From the NCBI GenBank assembly GCA_029690005.1, contig CP121458.1, forward strand, positions 3,162,001 to 3,226,000: a stretch of DNA of 64,000 nucleotides, in the 5' to 3' direction. The notes under the pieces are model-generated. The model saw only the letters and a list, made by a program, of their open reading frames with translations. It had not been told where the DNA came from and did not search any database. The position numbers and the translations under genes are program-made. The number at the start of each line of letters is the position of its first letter. The first letter of the stretch is position 1. Below, in pieces: positions 27,873-35,666 of the stretch. Source of the stretch: Prescottella defluvii (GTDB taxonomy: Bacteria; Actinomycetota; Actinomycetes; Mycobacteriales; Mycobacteriaceae).

Positions 27873-28030
27873 TCACCACGGGACAAGCGGACCCCACCAC
27901 GCGAGGTCGAACGGGTACGCGATCATCACTGGATCTCCTTCCGTCTCAGTTGCGGCAGCCGCCCAGGCAGCACGGGGGCGTTCTGCGGCGCTGCGCGGAT
28001 CGTCGCCTCGAGTTGCGGCCCGACCCACAT
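27873..28030 (-). CDS. Pair of overlapping tiny ORFs with TGATG coupling
   Basis: The first frame (from about 28030, MWVGPQLEATIRAAPQNAPV, ending QLRRKEIQ at 27926) has an AAGGAG near its end and its stop overlaps the next ATG (TGATG, at 27926). The second frame begins MIAYPFDLAWWGPLVP and stops at 27873; a one-base shift would let it continue VVIALVDFLNLFLGRG, a membrane helix. The RBS plus overlap is strong evidence of real translation although the products are not recognised. Confidence 0.4.
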
Positions 28031-28047
28031 CTCCAGATCGCTTCCAA

Positions 28048-28173
28048 CTAAACGGGCCAGTCGTACGGACAGGTCGCGAGTCCCCATAGCTGACATGGCG
28101 TGATGGCGCGTAGCCCTTCGCGACATGCCGGGGGCCAATCCATCGTCCACCACCACAACTGCAGGTTGAGCAC
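28048..28173 (-). CDS. Tiny Trp/Cys-rich ORF, 41 aa
   Basis: GTG at 28173 lies 8 bases after GGAGG. Product starts VLNLQLWWWTMDWPPACREG and ends CQLWGLATCPYDWPV: six Trp and three Cys. Similar in style to the 37-residue frame at 27710. Unknown function. Confidence 0.4.
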   Translation of the reverse strand: MLNLQLWWWTMDWPPACREGLRAITPCQLWGLATCPYDWPV

Positions 28174-28201
28174 GTTCGTCACCTCCGATACCTACTGGCA
28201 A

Positions 28202-28387
28202 TCATCGCCAACCCACAGCGGCAAGTACGGCCATATTCGACGACGCGTATTTGTCGGCGTCGATGCCCTCGTCGGGCGCGCTGAGGGTGATCGTCCCGAT
28301 GGCGCTCATAACGGCGTCCCGGGTGCCTTCCGTCCGCCATCGTGAGCCCGTGAACGACCGGTCGGACAAGGGTTCGTCGAAACCCAC
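28202..28387 (-). CDS. Small ORF of unknown function, 61 aa
   Basis: GTG at 28387: MGFDEPLSDRSFTGSRWRTE, GTRDAVMSAIGTITLSAPDE, then GIDADKYASSNMAVLAAVG. Good codon bias; possibly the 3' part of a longer gene. It leads the group of tiny frames on this strand. Not recognised. Confidence 0.35.
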   Translation of the reverse strand: MGFDEPLSDRSFTGSRWRTEGTRDAVMSAIGTITLSAPDEGIDADKYASSNMAVLAAVGWR

Positions 28388-28433
28388 GAATCCCTAATCG
28401 GCGTGTTGACCTTCCCAACGCCGTCGTCGGCCA

Positions 28434-28667
28434 CTACAAATCTCGAATCTCCGCGGTCGTCGCGTCGGCGTCTCGTACTTGGACGGCGTGGGCGACCTGG
28501 GACTCGGTGACTACCTGCGGGCGGCCGGTGCGCTGGCCTTTCGTGATGGCGACCTGGTCGGCGTGCTCGAGGGTGTAGGTGCCTTCACCTGCGCGAACAG
28601 CGCGAGCAACACGACGGCGAGAAGTAGAGTGAACAGACCCGGCCCCGACTGTTCTTGGAGGTCGCAA
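28434..28667 (-). pseudogene. Serine-recombinase C-terminal (HTH) fragment
   Basis: The end of this frame reads ITKGQRTGRPQVVTESQVAH, AVQVRDADATTAEIRDL, the typical start of the helix-turn-helix tail of resolvase/invertase proteins (RxxGRP, then a TIAEI-like helix). The catalytic domain is absent and the HTH itself is cut, so it is a remnant. Confidence 0.45.
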
Positions 28668-29089
28668 TGATCGATATCCTGCGCCGATCGATCGCCTGCG
28701 CGGCCATCGTGGCCGGTTCGGTTCTGGCGCCGGCGGCCGTCGCCTCCGCCGCGGTCACCGTTCCGTTCCAGATCGACCCGGCGCCGTTCGGAAACCCCAA
28801 CGGCAGCTTCGACGTTCCCCCGGTCCGATGCGTGGCCGTGGTCGGTGAACAGTCCGGGACGGTGATGATCGCGGGTGGGAAGGAAGGCCGGTGGGGGTGC
28901 CTACTACCGGGCAACGTGCACTGGCTGAACCTGTCGACCGGAGCCTCCGGCTCCGCCCCGATGTCGACCGGAATGTACGGATACCCGGCGGCGATCCTGC
29001 CGACCGGGACCGGGCGGGTTGTCGTCGCCGTCGTAGTCGCTGGCAGCACGGTCATCACACCGGGCGTTGCAACGATCTACGTTCCGTAG
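28667..29089 (+). CDS. Secreted protein, 140 aa
   Basis: ATG at 28667 follows GGAGG. Signal peptide MIDILRRSIACAAIVAGSVL, APAAVASAAVT with cleavage near residue 30. The mature domain (PPVRCVAVVGEQSGTVMIAG, EGRWGCLLPGNVHWLNLSTG, ATIYVP at the end) has two Cys that may pair. Small secreted beta-type protein, common in Rhodococcus/Nocardia; function unknown. Confidence 0.75.
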   Translation: MIDILRRSIACAAIVAGSVLAPAAVASAAVTVPFQIDPAPFGNPNGSFDVPPVRCVAVVGEQSGTVMIAGGKEGRWGCLLPGNVHWLNLSTGASGSAPMSTGMYGYPAAILPTGTGRVVVAVVVAGSTVITPGVATIYVP

Positions 29090-29329
29090 TCGATGGCCCC
29101 GCAGTCTAGGAGGGCGCCGTGGAAGCGGGGGTGTGGCAGTTCTGAAGAGTTGTCCCGCACCAAAGTGCGGCCACGGTTGCATCCAGTCGAACAATGCCCA
29201 CTCCGTCACGAACTGTGTATCGCCCACACATCTCGCGGCTACGTTTGGGTGCATCGGCGCAGGACGGGCCGCAGATGCTTACGATCCGGCCTGACGACCT
29301 GCTCTCAAAACTCGTGAGTCTCGGGACAT

Positions 29330-29505
29330 GCCAGGGCGATTCGATGGCGATGGCGTTAGCGATTCGTTCCAAACCGGTGAAGTGTTCGTACAACACAGGC
29401 TGGCTGTATCCGATCTGTGAGGACAGTCGGCGCATGGTCACCGCGTTCCGGCCTTCGGCCTCAGCCAACCGCGGGCCGCTGTGAGGATCACGCCAGCACT
29501 GCCAT
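29330..29505 (-). pseudogene. TetR-family regulator remnant
   Basis: A TetR DNA-binding domain is readable: ILTAARG, then after a one-base shift LAEAEGRNAVTMRRLSSQIG, YSQPVLYEHFTGLERIANAI. The ligand domain that should follow is missing; the frame runs into unrelated sequence. It sits just upstream of, and divergent from, the DUF1772 cluster, so it may once have controlled it. Confidence 0.6.
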
Positions 29506-29565
29506 TGACAGGCGTGAAACGCGGGTTAGCGTTGCTAGCAGTGGCGACTGACGGGAGCTACGGAC

Positions 29566-30042
29566 ATGGGCGTGGACCTCATGACTCGTGCCGCCGTGCT
29601 GATCGCCGTGCTGGGCACCGCGGTGGTCTACGGCACCGACGTGTTCTGCGCGATCGTGCTGCGACCGGCCTTGGCGTCGGTCGACGACCGTGTCCTGGTC
29701 GCAGTGACCGGAAACGTGCATCGATACGGAGATCGGCGGATGCCTGTGCCCGGGGTGCTCGGGGTCGTCGCTACCGCGGTGAGCGCGGTGCTGGCCACGG
29801 TGGCCGCGCACTGGGCACAGGCGATCGCGGCGGGCGTCGCCTTGGTCCTGCTGTTGGTCTGGATTGTGCTCTACACGCAGGTGAGCGCGCCGATCAATCG
29901 ACAATTGACTGCGGCCGCCGACGCCGGGAAGGCGCTGCCGAATGCGCGCGTGCTGCAGGCAAAGTGGGGCAGCATCATCGGCGCTCGCGCGTGGCTTCAA
30001 GGTCTGGCACTGGCTTCCCTGTGCGTGGTGCTGATGATCTGA
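29566..30042 (+). CDS. DUF1772-family membrane protein
   Basis: Intact 158 residues, four helices: AAVLIAVLGTAVVYGTDVFC, VLGVVATAVSAVLATVAAHW, IAAGVALVLLLVWIVLYTQV and a C-terminal one (LQGLALASLCVVLMI). The pattern of polar residues around helices 1 and 4, including NARVLQAKWGSI, matches DUF1772 / anthrone-oxygenase-like proteins. First of four same-strand genes that look like one operon. Confidence 0.78.
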   Translation: MGVDLMTRAAVLIAVLGTAVVYGTDVFCAIVLRPALASVDDRVLVAVTGNVHRYGDRRMPVPGVLGVVATAVSAVLATVAAHWAQAIAAGVALVLLLVWIVLYTQVSAPINRQLTAAADAGKALPNARVLQAKWGSIIGARAWLQGLALASLCVVLMI

Positions 30043-30098
30043 CACGCCGTGCCCGCAGATCCGCACCAGCCGACGTCAATTGAAGGGGCCCGACTTCG

Positions 30099-30416
30099 AT
30101 GTTTCAGCTCAGGATCTACACGCTGCGATCGACTGAAGCTCTGCAGCAGTACGCGACGGTTCACTGGGCCCGCCACTTGGCGACCTTCACGACGTTCGGG
30201 GTCACCACCCACGGCGTGTGGACAGAGCGAAGCGGCGGCGCGAATCGACTCGTCGCGCTGATCCGCTATCCACCGGGTGCCGACCCGGAACAAGTGACGC
30301 GACAGGTCATGGCCAGCCCGGAATTCGCCTCCGACATGGCTGGATTCGACACCGACGAGATCGTCGACGTTCAGTCGATACTGCTCGACCCGGCGTCATT
30401 CTCGCCGATTCACTGA
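30099..30416 (+). CDS. NIPSNAP-family protein
   Basis: Intact 105 residues with the ferredoxin-like NIPSNAP fold signature: MFQLRIYTLRSTEALQQYAT at the N-terminus, HLATFTTFGVTTHGVWTE and NRLVALIRYPPGADPEQVTR in the middle, ASPEFASDMAGFD near the end. Cytoplasmic; family members are small dimeric alpha-beta barrel proteins often encoded beside redox enzymes of secondary metabolism. Confidence 0.82.
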   Translation: MFQLRIYTLRSTEALQQYATVHWARHLATFTTFGVTTHGVWTERSGGANRLVALIRYPPGADPEQVTRQVMASPEFASDMAGFDTDEIVDVQSILLDPASFSPIH

Positions 30417-30438
30417 CGAAACCCAAGGGGTGTTCGAC

Positions 30439-30822
30439 GTGACCGTCACCACCACGATCGGCTACACGCTGGCCGGACTCATCGCCGCGGGCATCATCTT
30501 CATCGGCGCACGCTTCCTCGTCGCGCCACGCGTCGCCGCTGCCGCCTACGGTGTGCTACCGGATCTGGACCAGCCGTCCGTTGGCGCCTACTTGAGTGTC
30601 AAGGGCGTGCGCGACATTGCATCGGGACTGTTCATCATCATCCTGATGGTCGCGGGCGCGACGCACCTCGTCGGCTGGGTAATGTTGGCCGCCACGATCA
30701 TTCCGCTCGCCGACGCGACCATTGTGCTCCGCAGCGGCGGCTCTAAGTCCATCGCCTGGGGAGTCCATGGCGTCACCGCAGCCGTCATGCTCATCACCTC
30801 TGCGCTCCTGCTCATGTCCTGA
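30439..30822 (+). CDS. DUF4267-family membrane protein
   Basis: GTG at 30439 lies 8 bases after AAGGGG. 127 residues, four helices: IGYTLAGLIAAGIIFIGARF, KGVRDIASGLFIIILMVAG, LVGWVMLAATIIPLADATIV, GVTAAVMLITSALLLMS. KGVRDIASG and IPLADA are typical of DUF4267. Follows the NIPSNAP gene by 22 bases in the same operon. Confidence 0.8.
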   Translation: MTVTTTIGYTLAGLIAAGIIFIGARFLVAPRVAAAAYGVLPDLDQPSVGAYLSVKGVRDIASGLFIIILMVAGATHLVGWVMLAATIIPLADATIVLRSGGSKSIAWGVHGVTAAVMLITSALLLMS

Positions 30823-30887
30823 GACGGAGGAAACATGCCCGCGGCATTCACCGACGTCACCAGCCCCTCCTCGCTGGACAGAACGAA

Positions 30888-32250
30888 ATGACTGAGATGA
30901 GAACCGATCTATCGTCCCCGGCGGGGAGCGCCGCATACCGGGCTGCGACCAACCCGCACAACGCCACCGTGGTGCAACGTCCGGCGATCGTGGCTCACCC
31001 GAGCAGAGCCGAGGAGGTCGCCCAAGCCGTTCAGTGGGCCGCCGCGCGCAACCTGGGGGTCGCGGTACAGGCCAGTGGGCACGGCGCGGGTGCGCCGATC
31101 GATCCGATCGGGTGCTGGTAAACACCTCCGGATTGAACGCGGTACACATCGACGCGCAGGCACGCGTCGCCCACATCGGTGCGGGCGCGACATGGTCGGC
31201 GGTCAACGCGGTCGCCGAACGCGATGGTCTGCTCGGACTGTCCGGGTCCTCGGCGACGGTGGCCGTCGCCGGCTACACATTCGGGGGCGGAGTCGGATTC
31301 TTGACCCGCCCGTACGGGTTGGCCAGCTCGGCGCCGCCAGCCGCCGACTACGTCGACGGCGACGGGCAGATACGACGGGCGGCAGAGGACGCCGCCGACG
31401 CCGTCGACCGCGAGGCGCTGTGGGCGTTCCGGGAGGGGGCGGGGTCGGCTTGGCCACCGCTCTGACCGTTGAGCTCGTAGCGCCCCAAGACTTGTGGGCC
31501 GGTTATCGACTATGGAGCATCGATGCGCTCGAGCCCGTCGTCGACGCGTGGGTGACTGCTATGGGGCAGATCGGTGATGCGCTGTCGACAAGTCTCAGCG
31601 TGCTGCACACACCGCCGGGCGCCCCGACGTTTACCCCGGCGCTGCAAGGTGTGCCGATCGTGCATCTGACTTTCGCCTCACCTCGAGGTCCGGACGCGGC
31701 GTACCCGCTGCTGCGCGCCCTGTCGACGGCGCCGGCGCCCGTGGTGGACAGCAGTTGGGCGCCCGCCGACGCGGCCCGGCTTGCCCAGATTCACCTCGAC
31801 CCACCCAATCCGATCCCCGCGCTGGGCATCGGCCGATGGCCGGGACCCGGCGCGCCGGCCGTGGCAGCTGACGTGTTGGACACCGCAGCCACAGCCGACT
31901 CGCCGGTAACGATGGTCGAGCTGCGCAACCTGGACAACGACGCACACACCCGCGACGGGGCGACAACTGCGGTACCCGGACCTTTCCTGCTGCACGCGGT
32001 GGGCATTGCCGGCGACGACGCCTCCCGCTCGCGCACCGAGGACGGGTTGTCCAAAGTGCGCGCCGCCGCGAGCGCGGCCGACATCGGACGCTCCGCTCCG
32101 TCGTTCGCCGACGGCCGTGGTGCGGACGCTGATGGCCTGGACCATTCGGGGATGCAGCGTCTCGCCCGTATCCGCGCTGCCGTCGACCCTGGCCGGCGAC
32201 TCGCCCCGTCGCGACTGCTGGCCGCACTGAACGAGGGCATGAATGGGTGA
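30888..32250 (+). CDS. FAD-linked oxidoreductase, PCMH/BBE type (frame breaks)
   Basis: About 455 residues. PCMH FAD-binding domain: VVQRPAIVAHPSRAEEVAQA, AVQASGHGAG (the conserved GHG), GAGATWSAVNAVAERDGL, and FRGGGGVGLATALTVEL once a G is restored. The substrate-binding half ends in the BBE-like segment RLARIRAAVDPGRRLAPSRL. Breaks near 31105 and 31435 are each explained by one missing G (GATCC(G)ATC and CCGGG(G)AGG); another lies near 31345. Last gene of the cluster; probably oxidises a phenolic or alcohol substrate together with the DUF1772 protein. Confidence 0.8.
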
Positions 32251-32256
32251 TCGCCC

Positions 32257-33406
32257 CTACGAGACGGAGGACGCGTCGTCTCGGCTGCCGGCGGCCATGT
32301 TGTCGTCCATTTCCTGCTCCCAGATGCGTTCTGCTCGGGTGGTGTCGATCTCGAACTCGAACCGTCGGATCATGTCCTCGGTGACGTCCTCGACGTCGAC
32401 ATAGAACTGCTCGTACCAGCGGCGGAGTTGGTAGACCGGGCCGTCCTCCTCACACAACAGGGGGTTGTCGATCTTCGTCTTGTTCCTCCAGATGACGATG
32501 TCCTGCTCGAAGGTGGCGATCGTGCCGTCTCCGAATCCCTTGGCCAGCTCCGTAGCCTGCTCATCGGTCATGCCGGCGATCTTCTTGACCATGATTCCGT
32601 ACTGCAGGACGAACGAATTCGACGTGACGGGGTAGTGGCAGTTGATGAGCACCGCTTCCAGCGGCTCGGCGGCGCCGATGTCGGCGTGGAACTCGTCGAT
32701 CATGTAAGACGGGCCGAAGTAGGTCGCGTCCGACTGCGTGACGCTGTCGTCACCGAAATCCAAGGTGCGCTTGTCCTTACGAGGCGTGAAGCTCATCGAC
32801 TGCGTCGCGACGTGTCCCTCGAACACGTTCTTGAACGAACGCGGGGTGTTGAAGTGCACGTAGAAGAAGTGCGCCATATCCACCACGTTGTCGACGAGTT
32901 CGCGGCAGTGCGAGCCCTCCACCAGGACCGAATTCCATTGCCACGCGGTCCACTCCTCCGATCCGAACCCGCCGATCTCGGGGATCGTCACGTCCGCAGG
33001 AGGTGGGTTGTCCTGCGGGTCGTGCCAGACGAACAGTTGCCCGTTTCGCTCGAAGTGTCAGCCACGATCGCGTCCGGGCCAGCGGCGGAACGCGTCGGGC
33101 GTAGGGAATGTCGGTGCACTTTCCGTTACCGCCCCAACGCCAGTCGTGGAACGGGCATGCGATCGAATCGCCCTTGATCGTTCCCATTGCGAGGTTTCCA
33201 CCCATGTGCCGGCAGTAGGCATCGAGGACGCTCAGGTTGCCGGTGCTGTCCGCGAAGACCACCAGTTCGGTGTCGAACACCTTGATCTGATGCGGCTCCC
33301 CGTCCCTGAATCCGTCGGACAGGCCCAGGCAGTGCCAGCCGCGCGCGAACCGTGTGGGATTCCCGGTGGCTTCGATCGCGCGGACATCGTTGTCTGCGTT
33401 CGTCAT
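32257..33406 (-). CDS. kshA: KshA-like 3-ketosteroid 9-alpha-hydroxylase oxygenase (one frame break)
   Basis: Rieske non-heme iron oxygenase. Rieske ligands Cys65/His67 in YCRHMGG and Cys84/His87 in CPFHDWRWGG. The catalytic domain carries NVVDMAHFFYVHF (iron-binding Asp and His residues) and the KshA-type sequence NCHYPVTSNSFVLQYG and PVYQLRRWYEQFYVDVED. It opens ring B of 3-ketosteroids with a KshB reductase, which is not encoded in this window. A break near 33050 separates ARTRSWLTL from NGQLFVWHD. ATG at 33406. Convergent with the FAD oxidoreductase gene. Confidence 0.88.
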
Positions 33407-33471
33407 TGTTGTCGATACCTCGATTCGTGTCGCGTCACGCGTTGACGTCGAAGCAATCACGATCCTGGTTC

Positions 33472-33496
33472 GAGATCTCTTGATCCACAAGATCTC
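33472..33496. promoter_or_regulatory. Inverted repeat upstream of kshA-like gene
   Basis: GAGATCT (33472-33478) and AGATCTC (33490-33496) are exact inverted copies 11 bases apart, 66 bases upstream of the kshA-like start. It does not fit the KstR consensus. A possible operator only. Confidence 0.3.
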
Positions 33497-33546
33497 CCAC
33501 CGCACGGGAACTGGGTTTGCGGAAGGGGAATCCCGCTCAGCTGAAC

Positions 33547-33684
33547 ATGAACTCGGACACTGCCGTTCGTGTCGTCACGCCACCTCCGGTCCACCGTTTC
33601 GCGATCGATGAAGGCGCGCCAATCGGATCGGGTGGCTACCCAGGCCCCCTCATTGCTGCGAAAGTGGGACGTGTGGACATGCTA
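33547..33684 (+). pseudogene. 5' part of a gene interrupted by IS5 copy 2
   Basis: ATG at 33547: MNSDTAVRVVTPPPVHRFAI, DEGAPIGSGGYPGPLIAAKV, GRVDML, then the insertion. With the element and one CTA removed, the frame continues in phase as ADPHVEREAGHADSVIEEFA into the SDR gene at 34695. It could be an N-terminal extension of the SDR or a separate small gene whose end is read through. Not recognised. Confidence 0.4.
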
Positions 33685-34631
33685 GGGCGTGTCTCCTAAA
33701 TCCGGGCGGTCGGATCGGCGACACTGTCCCGTGTGTCGCGCACCGAATACCTGACTGATGAGCAGTGGGCGTTGATCGAGCCGTTGCTTCCTACGTCCGA
33801 CGGATGTCGGGCCGCCCGTTCCGGGACAACCGTCGGGTCGTGGAGGGCATCGTCTACCGCTACCGAGCCGGGATCGCCTGGCGGGATGTACCCACGGATT
33901 TCGGTCCGTGGCAGACGATCTGGAAACGGCACCGCCGCTACGCCGGGACGGCACCTGGGACAAGATCCTCGCTTCCCTGCTGGCGCATGCGGATGCAAAC
34001 GGGTTGGTCGACTGGACCGTGTCGGTGGACTCGACGATCTGCCGAGCCCACCAGCACGGCACCAACCTCACCCGCGACACAGGGGATCTGTCGAATTACA
34101 CGAACCTCCTGAACGAGCCGGCTGACCACGCCCTCGGCCGCTCCCGTGGCGGGCTCGGCACGAAGATCCACCAGCTCGCCGACGGACACGGCCGTCCCCT
34201 CGTCCTGCTGATCGGGCCAGGTCAGGCCGGTGACTCGCCGATGTTCCCGATCCTGATGGGTGCGTTGTCGGTGCCCCGGTTCGGCCGTGGAAGACCCCGA
34301 ACCCGCCCGGACGCGGTGCTCGGCGACAAGGCCTACTCGTCGAAAGCGATTCGCACCCACCTCCGGTCGAGAGGCATCGAAGCGATCATCGCCGAACCGG
34401 ACGACCAGAAGCGTCACCGCCTCCGGCGGGGCGGCCGCGGAGGCCGTCCGGTCGGGTTCGACGCCGAGAAATACAAGGGCCGCAACGTCGTCGAACGATC
34501 CTTCGCCACCCTCAAGCAGTGGCGCGGGCTCGCCACCCGCTACGACAAACTCGCACTCACCTATCGGGCCGGCGTGGTCCTCTCAGCGGTTTGTATCTGG
34601 CTGAGGTCCCTCACGAAATAGGAGACACGCT
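33685..34631 (+). mobile_element. IS5-family insertion sequence, copy 2 (947 bp)
   Basis: Same ends as copy 1, with CTA duplicated at 33682-33684 and 34632-34634. Differences from copy 1: G run 3 rather than 4 at 33945, G run 4 rather than 5 at 34082, C run 4 rather than 3 at 34295, and one substitution near 34463. Near-identity implies recent transposition. Confidence 0.88.
33733..34621 (+). CDS. IS5-family transposase, copy 2 (frame breaks)
   Basis: From about 33950 to the stop at 34619-34621 the frame is uninterrupted and contains all three catalytic regions (VSVDSTICRAHQHG, AVLGDKAYSSK, RNVVERSFATLKQW). The N-terminal DNA-binding part MSRTEYLTDEQWALIEPLLP and GRPFRDNRRVVEGIVYRYRA sits in other frames because of the short G run at 33945 and the shared switch near 33805. 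Combining the two copies gives a complete reading frame except at that shared point. Confidence 0.82.
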
Positions 34632-34694
34632 CTAGCCGATCCGCATGTGGAACGCGAGGCCGGTCACGCCGACTCTGTCATCGAGGAGTTCGCC

Positions 34695-35645
34695 ATGTCT
34701 GCAGACCGATACGGAGCCGAGACGACTGCGGCCGACATCGTCCGCGATGTGGATCTACACGGCCGTCGTGCGGTGGTCACCGGCGCCAGTTCGGGGATCG
34801 GCATCGAGACGGTGCGCGCGTTGGCATCGACGGGTGCCGAGGTGACCCTGGCGGTGCGAAATGTCGAGGCGGGCAGGAAAGTCGCGACAGCGATTACCGA
34901 TCAGCTGCCGTCGGGTGGGGGAGAGGTGCGGGTTGAGCGGCTGGATCTGGCCGATCTCGTCTCGGTGACCGATTTCATGCGTGCCTGGAGCGGCCCCCTG
35001 CACATCCTGGTCAACAATGCCGGTGTGATGGCGCTGCCCGAGCTCACCCGCACCCCGGCGGGTTGCGAAATGCAGTTCGCCACCAACCATCTCGGTCACT
35101 TTGCGCTCGCCACCGGCCTCCACCAATGGTTGGCCGCCGCCGACGGTGCCCGCGTGGTGGCGGTCGCCTCGATCGGGCATCTGTTCTCCCCGGTCGTGTT
35201 CGACGACCTGCACTACCGGTTCCGCCCCTACGACCAGTGGACTTCGTACGGCCAGTCCAAGTCGGCCGTTGTGTTGTTCGCCGTCGGTGCTGCCAACCGC
35301 TGGGCCGACGACGGCATCTCGGTCAACGCCCTCATGCCGGGCAATGTGGTCGATACCGCGCTGGCGCGACACATGGGTGCCGACGACCTCGCCGACTTCG
35401 GCGAGACAACTGCCCTGGCGTTGCCGCCGCAGAATACCGTCGAGCAAGGCGCCGCCACCTCGGTCCTGCTGGCGGCCAGTCCCGACGTCGAGGGGGTCAC
35501 CGGCCGGTACTACGAAGACTGCGCCCAGGCCACCCAGGTGGACGAACGCGACAACCACACCCATGGTGTGGCGCCGTACGTGCTCGATCCGGAGAACGCC
35601 GAGCGCCTCTGGCGGATCTCCGACGAGTTGATCCGACCGGTGTGA
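34695..35645 (+). CDS. Short-chain dehydrogenase/reductase
   Basis: Intact 316 residues from ATG 34695, preceded by GAGGAG. NAD(P)-binding TGASSGIG (residues 29-36), structural NNAG (in LHILVNNAGVMALPE), catalytic Tyr-x-x-x-Lys in WTSYGQSKSAVVL. The middle segment CEMQFATNHLGHFALATGLH is typical of the WW-oxidoreductase/retinol-dehydrogenase-like SDR group. Substrate unknown; the KshA-like gene nearby makes a steroid or lipid conceivable but this is not shown. Confidence 0.87.
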   Translation: MSADRYGAETTAADIVRDVDLHGRRAVVTGASSGIGIETVRALASTGAEVTLAVRNVEAGRKVATAITDQLPSGGGEVRVERLDLADLVSVTDFMRAWSGPLHILVNNAGVMALPELTRTPAGCEMQFATNHLGHFALATGLHQWLAAADGARVVAVASIGHLFSPVVFDDLHYRFRPYDQWTSYGQSKSAVVLFAVGAANRWADDGISVNALMPGNVVDTALARHMGADDLADFGETTALALPPQNTVEQGAATSVLLAASPDVEGVTGRYYEDCAQATQVDERDNHTHGVAPYVLDPENAERLWRISDELIRPV

Positions 35646-35666
35646 GGATGCCGCCGTGCGTCCTCG

